From: Verrucomicrobiota bacterium
Lineage (GTDB): Bacteria; Verrucomicrobiota; Verrucomicrobiia; Chthoniobacterales; SZAS-18
Assembly: GCA_019241085.1 (NCBI GenBank)
Contig: JAFAXH010000111.1
Location: forward strand, 1 to 33,623
DNA length: 33,623 bases
Direction: 5' to 3'
Under the pieces are notes generated by a model. The model was not told where the DNA came from. It saw nothing but the letters and a program-made list of their open reading frames with translations, and did not search any database. The position numbers were made by a program, and so were the translations under genes. This document shows, one piece after another, positions 31,943 to 33,623 of the stretch (its first letter is position 1; every line of letters starts with the position of its first letter).

Positions 31943-32919
31943 TGATTTTACTGCTGTCGGTCCAGAAAGACATTCACCTCGATCCGGTAGTCGAACGACT
32001 GCGGGATCGAGGCCATGCGTTCGTGCGCGTCAACACGGACGACCTCGCCACTTCGTGGCTCATTATTTGTAGTGATAGGTCGGACGGAGCTTCCCACGTC
32101 TTCACGAACTTACACAACGACAAGTCGTTTTCATGGGCAGACGTGACAGCAGTTTGGTATCGCCGTCCGAATCTTCCAACCGGCCTATCCCACGAACTTG
32201 CCGATGCATTCAAGGATTTTGCAGCATTCGAGATTTATTCACTCGTCCAGTATCTTTTATCTGCACTGGACGCCAGCGGCATCACGTGGGTTTCAAACCC
32301 TCATTCGATGTCACGCGCTAACAGCCGTTTTTTCCAGACACAAGCAGCACGAGCCGCGGGTTTTACCGTGCCCGATACGATTGTTTCCAATCACCCACGA
32401 GCGATCCACGGTTTCATTCAGCAGCACCGCACCGATCTTTTCGCCATTAAGCGCATTTCGAGTCACTCACGATTAGAGGCCAACATTTCTTTCTTCACTT
32501 CGCGCGTGTCACGAGCCGAGTTGCTACAGAAGCTCGACCAGACATCGCTCTGCCCAACCTTGATCCAAGAGTATGTTCCGAAGGTATGCGAATATCGCGT
32601 CACGGTAATTGGAGACCGAGTTTTCACCTGCCGTTTGCTCTCACAGGAGAATCCCGCTTCGTCGGTCGATTGGCGCGAGACAAATCCCGCCTTTATTAAG
32701 CATGAGATCGTTACCCGCCCATCTCTTGAAGCTAAGGCTCTTGATGTCATCAGACGTTTGGGATTACGTTTTGGAGCTATAGACCTCATCGAGCGCCCTG
32801 ATGGCGAAATCGTGTTTCTCGAAGTCAATCCCAATGGACAGTGGCTTTGGATCGAGCAGATCACCGGAGCGAAGATGTCTGACGCAATGACTGACCTACT
32901 TTCAACCAATGCTGCATAA
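31942..32919 (+). CDS. MvdD-type ATP-grasp peptide ligase (graspetide maturase)
   Basis: A 325-residue protein. The N-terminus (VILLLSVQKDIHLDPVVERL, FVRVNTDDLAT) and VTAVWYRRPNLP are characteristic of ATP-grasp RiPP maturases. The grasp domain shows WVSNPHSMSRANSRFFQTQA, FAIKRISS, TLIQEYVPKVCEYRVTVIGD, RLGLRFGAIDLIERPDGEIV and the metal-binding FLEVNPNGQWLWIEQITG. These enzymes phosphorylate Asp/Glu side chains of a precursor and join them to Thr/Ser or Lys. The GTG at 31942 shares one base with the precursor stop (TAGTG); an in-frame TTG at 31933 is the alternative. Overlap implies coupled translation. No protease, acetyltransferase or exporter is adjacent. Confidence 0.92.
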   Translation: MILLLSVQKDIHLDPVVERLRDRGHAFVRVNTDDLATSWLIICSDRSDGASHVFTNLHNDKSFSWADVTAVWYRRPNLPTGLSHELADAFKDFAAFEIYSLVQYLLSALDASGITWVSNPHSMSRANSRFFQTQAARAAGFTVPDTIVSNHPRAIHGFIQQHRTDLFAIKRISSHSRLEANISFFTSRVSRAELLQKLDQTSLCPTLIQEYVPKVCEYRVTVIGDRVFTCRLLSQENPASSVDWRETNPAFIKHEIVTRPSLEAKALDVIRRLGLRFGAIDLIERPDGEIVFLEVNPNGQWLWIEQITGAKMSDAMTDLLSTNAA

Positions 32920-32926
32920 CCATGAG

Positions 32927-33043
32927 ATGCAGCTAACCGGCTCCGCTGCCACACTGGCTGCTTCCACCGCCGCCGTGCAGTCAGCGCGCCAGCTCAAAAA
33001 ATGGTGGGCGAACGAATGGAAGCGGCAAGATGACGAAGGATAG
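32927..33043 (+). CDS. Possible 38-residue ORF downstream of the ATP-grasp gene
   Basis: ATG at 32927, 7 bases after the ligase stop, opens a 38-codon frame: an Ala/Ser/Thr-rich half (GSAATLAASTAAVQSA) then an aromatic, charged tail (LKKWWANEWKRQDDEG). The composition is peptide-like, amphipathic and close to the RiPP genes, so it may be a second small product or an immunity or helper peptide. No ribosome-binding site is evident and chance cannot be excluded. Confidence 0.35.
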   Translation: MQLTGSAATLAASTAAVQSARQLKKWWANEWKRQDDEG

Positions 33044-33105
33044 TCAGGCGACTTTTGCGTTATCAGCGCCATTGACCTCCGGGACGTGGCGACTACACAT
33101 TGTTC

Positions 33106-33330
33106 ATGGATTACCGCCAGATCATTACTATCGAGCCTGGCAAGCGCGGCGGCAGACCGTGCATCCGCGGTATGCGCATTAGCGTTTACGACATCCTCGG
33201 CTGGCTGGCGGCAGGCATGACTAACGAACAGATCATTGAGGAGTTTCCTGAATTGACTTTGGAAGATATTCGCGCATCTCTCGCGTTTGCTGCCGACCGT
33301 GACCATCACTTGATTGGTTCGGCGGCATGA
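33106..33330 (+). CDS. DUF433 antitoxin-like protein
   Basis: A 74-residue protein with the DUF433 pattern: IITIEPGKRGGRPCIRGMRI, SVYDILGWLAAGMTNEQIIE, EFPELTLEDIRASLAFAADR. DUF433 proteins have a winged-helix-like fold and usually precede a DUF5615 PIN-like toxin. The ATG at 33106 gives the usual N-terminus; an in-frame TTG at 33100 is possible. Its stop overlaps the next start (ATGA), but the toxin there is only a stub. Confidence 0.88.
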   Translation: MDYRQIITIEPGKRGGRPCIRGMRISVYDILGWLAAGMTNEQIIEEFPELTLEDIRASLAFAADRDHHLIGSAA

Positions 33331-33386
33331 AGCTGCTTTTTGATCAGAACCTTAGCCATCTGGCCTTGGTTGGAGGTTTACCATGA
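33327..33386 (+). pseudogene. Truncated DUF5615 PIN-like toxin
   Basis: The frame starts MKLLFDQNLSHL, the standard N-terminus of DUF5615 toxins with the first active-site Asp, but ends after 19 codons in unrelated ALVGGLP. Family members are about 110 residues, so nearly all of the toxin is missing. Its stop overlaps the start of the next antitoxin gene (ATGA), suggesting a deletion joined two toxin-antitoxin loci. Confidence 0.75.
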
Positions 33387-33623
33387 GCACACTGACCGTT
33401 CAGCTTCCAGACTGGCTGCATAATAAAATCAGAGAGCTTGCGCAGGCGGATGGTATCTCCGTGGAGCAGTTTCTTACAACCGCCGCTGCCGAGAAGATGT
33501 CTGCGCTCCTGACACAAGACTATCTGCGTCGAGAGGCTGCGCTTGGCTCACGAGCTGACTTCCAGCATGTTTTGAGCAAGGTGCCCGATGTTCCGCCAGA
33601 GCCTTACGACGAACTGCCGCCAA
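33383..33623 (+). CDS. RHH-like antitoxin, 3' partial
   Basis: 80 residues are visible before the window ends. The start MSTLTVQLPDWLHNKIRELA, then QADGISVEQFLTTAAAEKMS, is a ribbon-helix-helix pattern of small toxin-antitoxin regulators. The tail (LLTQDYLRREAALGSRADFQ, VLSKVPDVPPEPYDELPP) is typical of a subgroup often annotated as antitoxins. A partner toxin gene would lie beyond the window. Confidence 0.75.
   Translation, partial: MSTLTVQLPDWLHNKIRELAQADGISVEQFLTTAAAEKMSALLTQDYLRREAALGSRADFQHVLSKVPDVPPEPYDELPP

Noticed and set aside
32914-33065. A second attC site after the ATP-grasp gene
   Set aside because: GCATAAC and GTTATCA resemble R boxes and AGCTAACCGGCTCC resembles a left half-site, but no paired stem connects them. 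It is treated as unproven.

Overview
The window reads as a G+C-rich chromosome segment of a Gram-negative bacterium, most likely a Verrucomicrobiota member. Support: a Minf_1886-type protein (a family described as restricted to Planctomycetes and Verrucomicrobia), LPS genes (kdsA, an lptA-like gene, lptB), an incomplete regulatory phosphotransferase set (hprK-ptsH-ptsI), few Shine-Dalgarno-like sequences, and many small inverted-repeat elements between genes. The exact taxon cannot be fixed from the sequence.

Layout. 1-2301: end of a membrane Ser/Thr kinase fused to a formylglycine-generating-enzyme-like domain, then a Phd-like/PIN toxin-antitoxin pair. 2353-6723: an inverted-repeat element, a double-FHA ABCG-type transporter, a membrane-anchored OmpA-like protein and tRNA-Pro(CGG). 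6918-8959: a decayed FucP-like sugar transporter, an AbrB/VapC pair and gene-free DNA. 8960-16927: initiator tRNA, argG, mscL, a rhodanese, an L,D-transpeptidase lipoprotein, an FmdB-like protein and several lineage-specific envelope or unknown proteins. 16994-22891: a tandem M16 peptidase, a DUF1844 protein, then kdsA, lptA-like and lptB for LPS synthesis and export. 23046-27102: hpf, hprK, ptsH and ptsI, a stress and carbon-signalling block with no sugar permease in view. 27103-27847: a unit bounded by 61-bp inverted repeats carrying a four-helix-bundle gene and a small Cys-motif gene. 27848-30818: bifunctional nuclease, panB, a palindromic MITE-like element and a catalytically degenerate S41-like protein.

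30944-33623 is accessory DNA, visibly less G+C-rich than the rest. It holds an unknown protein with an HEPN-like motif, then a well-formed integron attC site (31569-31670). Directly after it comes a two-gene RiPP locus: a 73-residue precursor ending in Thr pairs and an Asp cluster, and a MvdD-type ATP-grasp ligase whose GTG start overlaps the precursor stop codon. This is the outstanding find: a candidate graspetide (omega-ester/amide-linked peptide) system apparently carried as an integron gene cassette. Past it lie a possible 38-residue ORF, a DUF433 antitoxin gene with only a stub of its toxin, and an RHH-like antitoxin cut by the window end.
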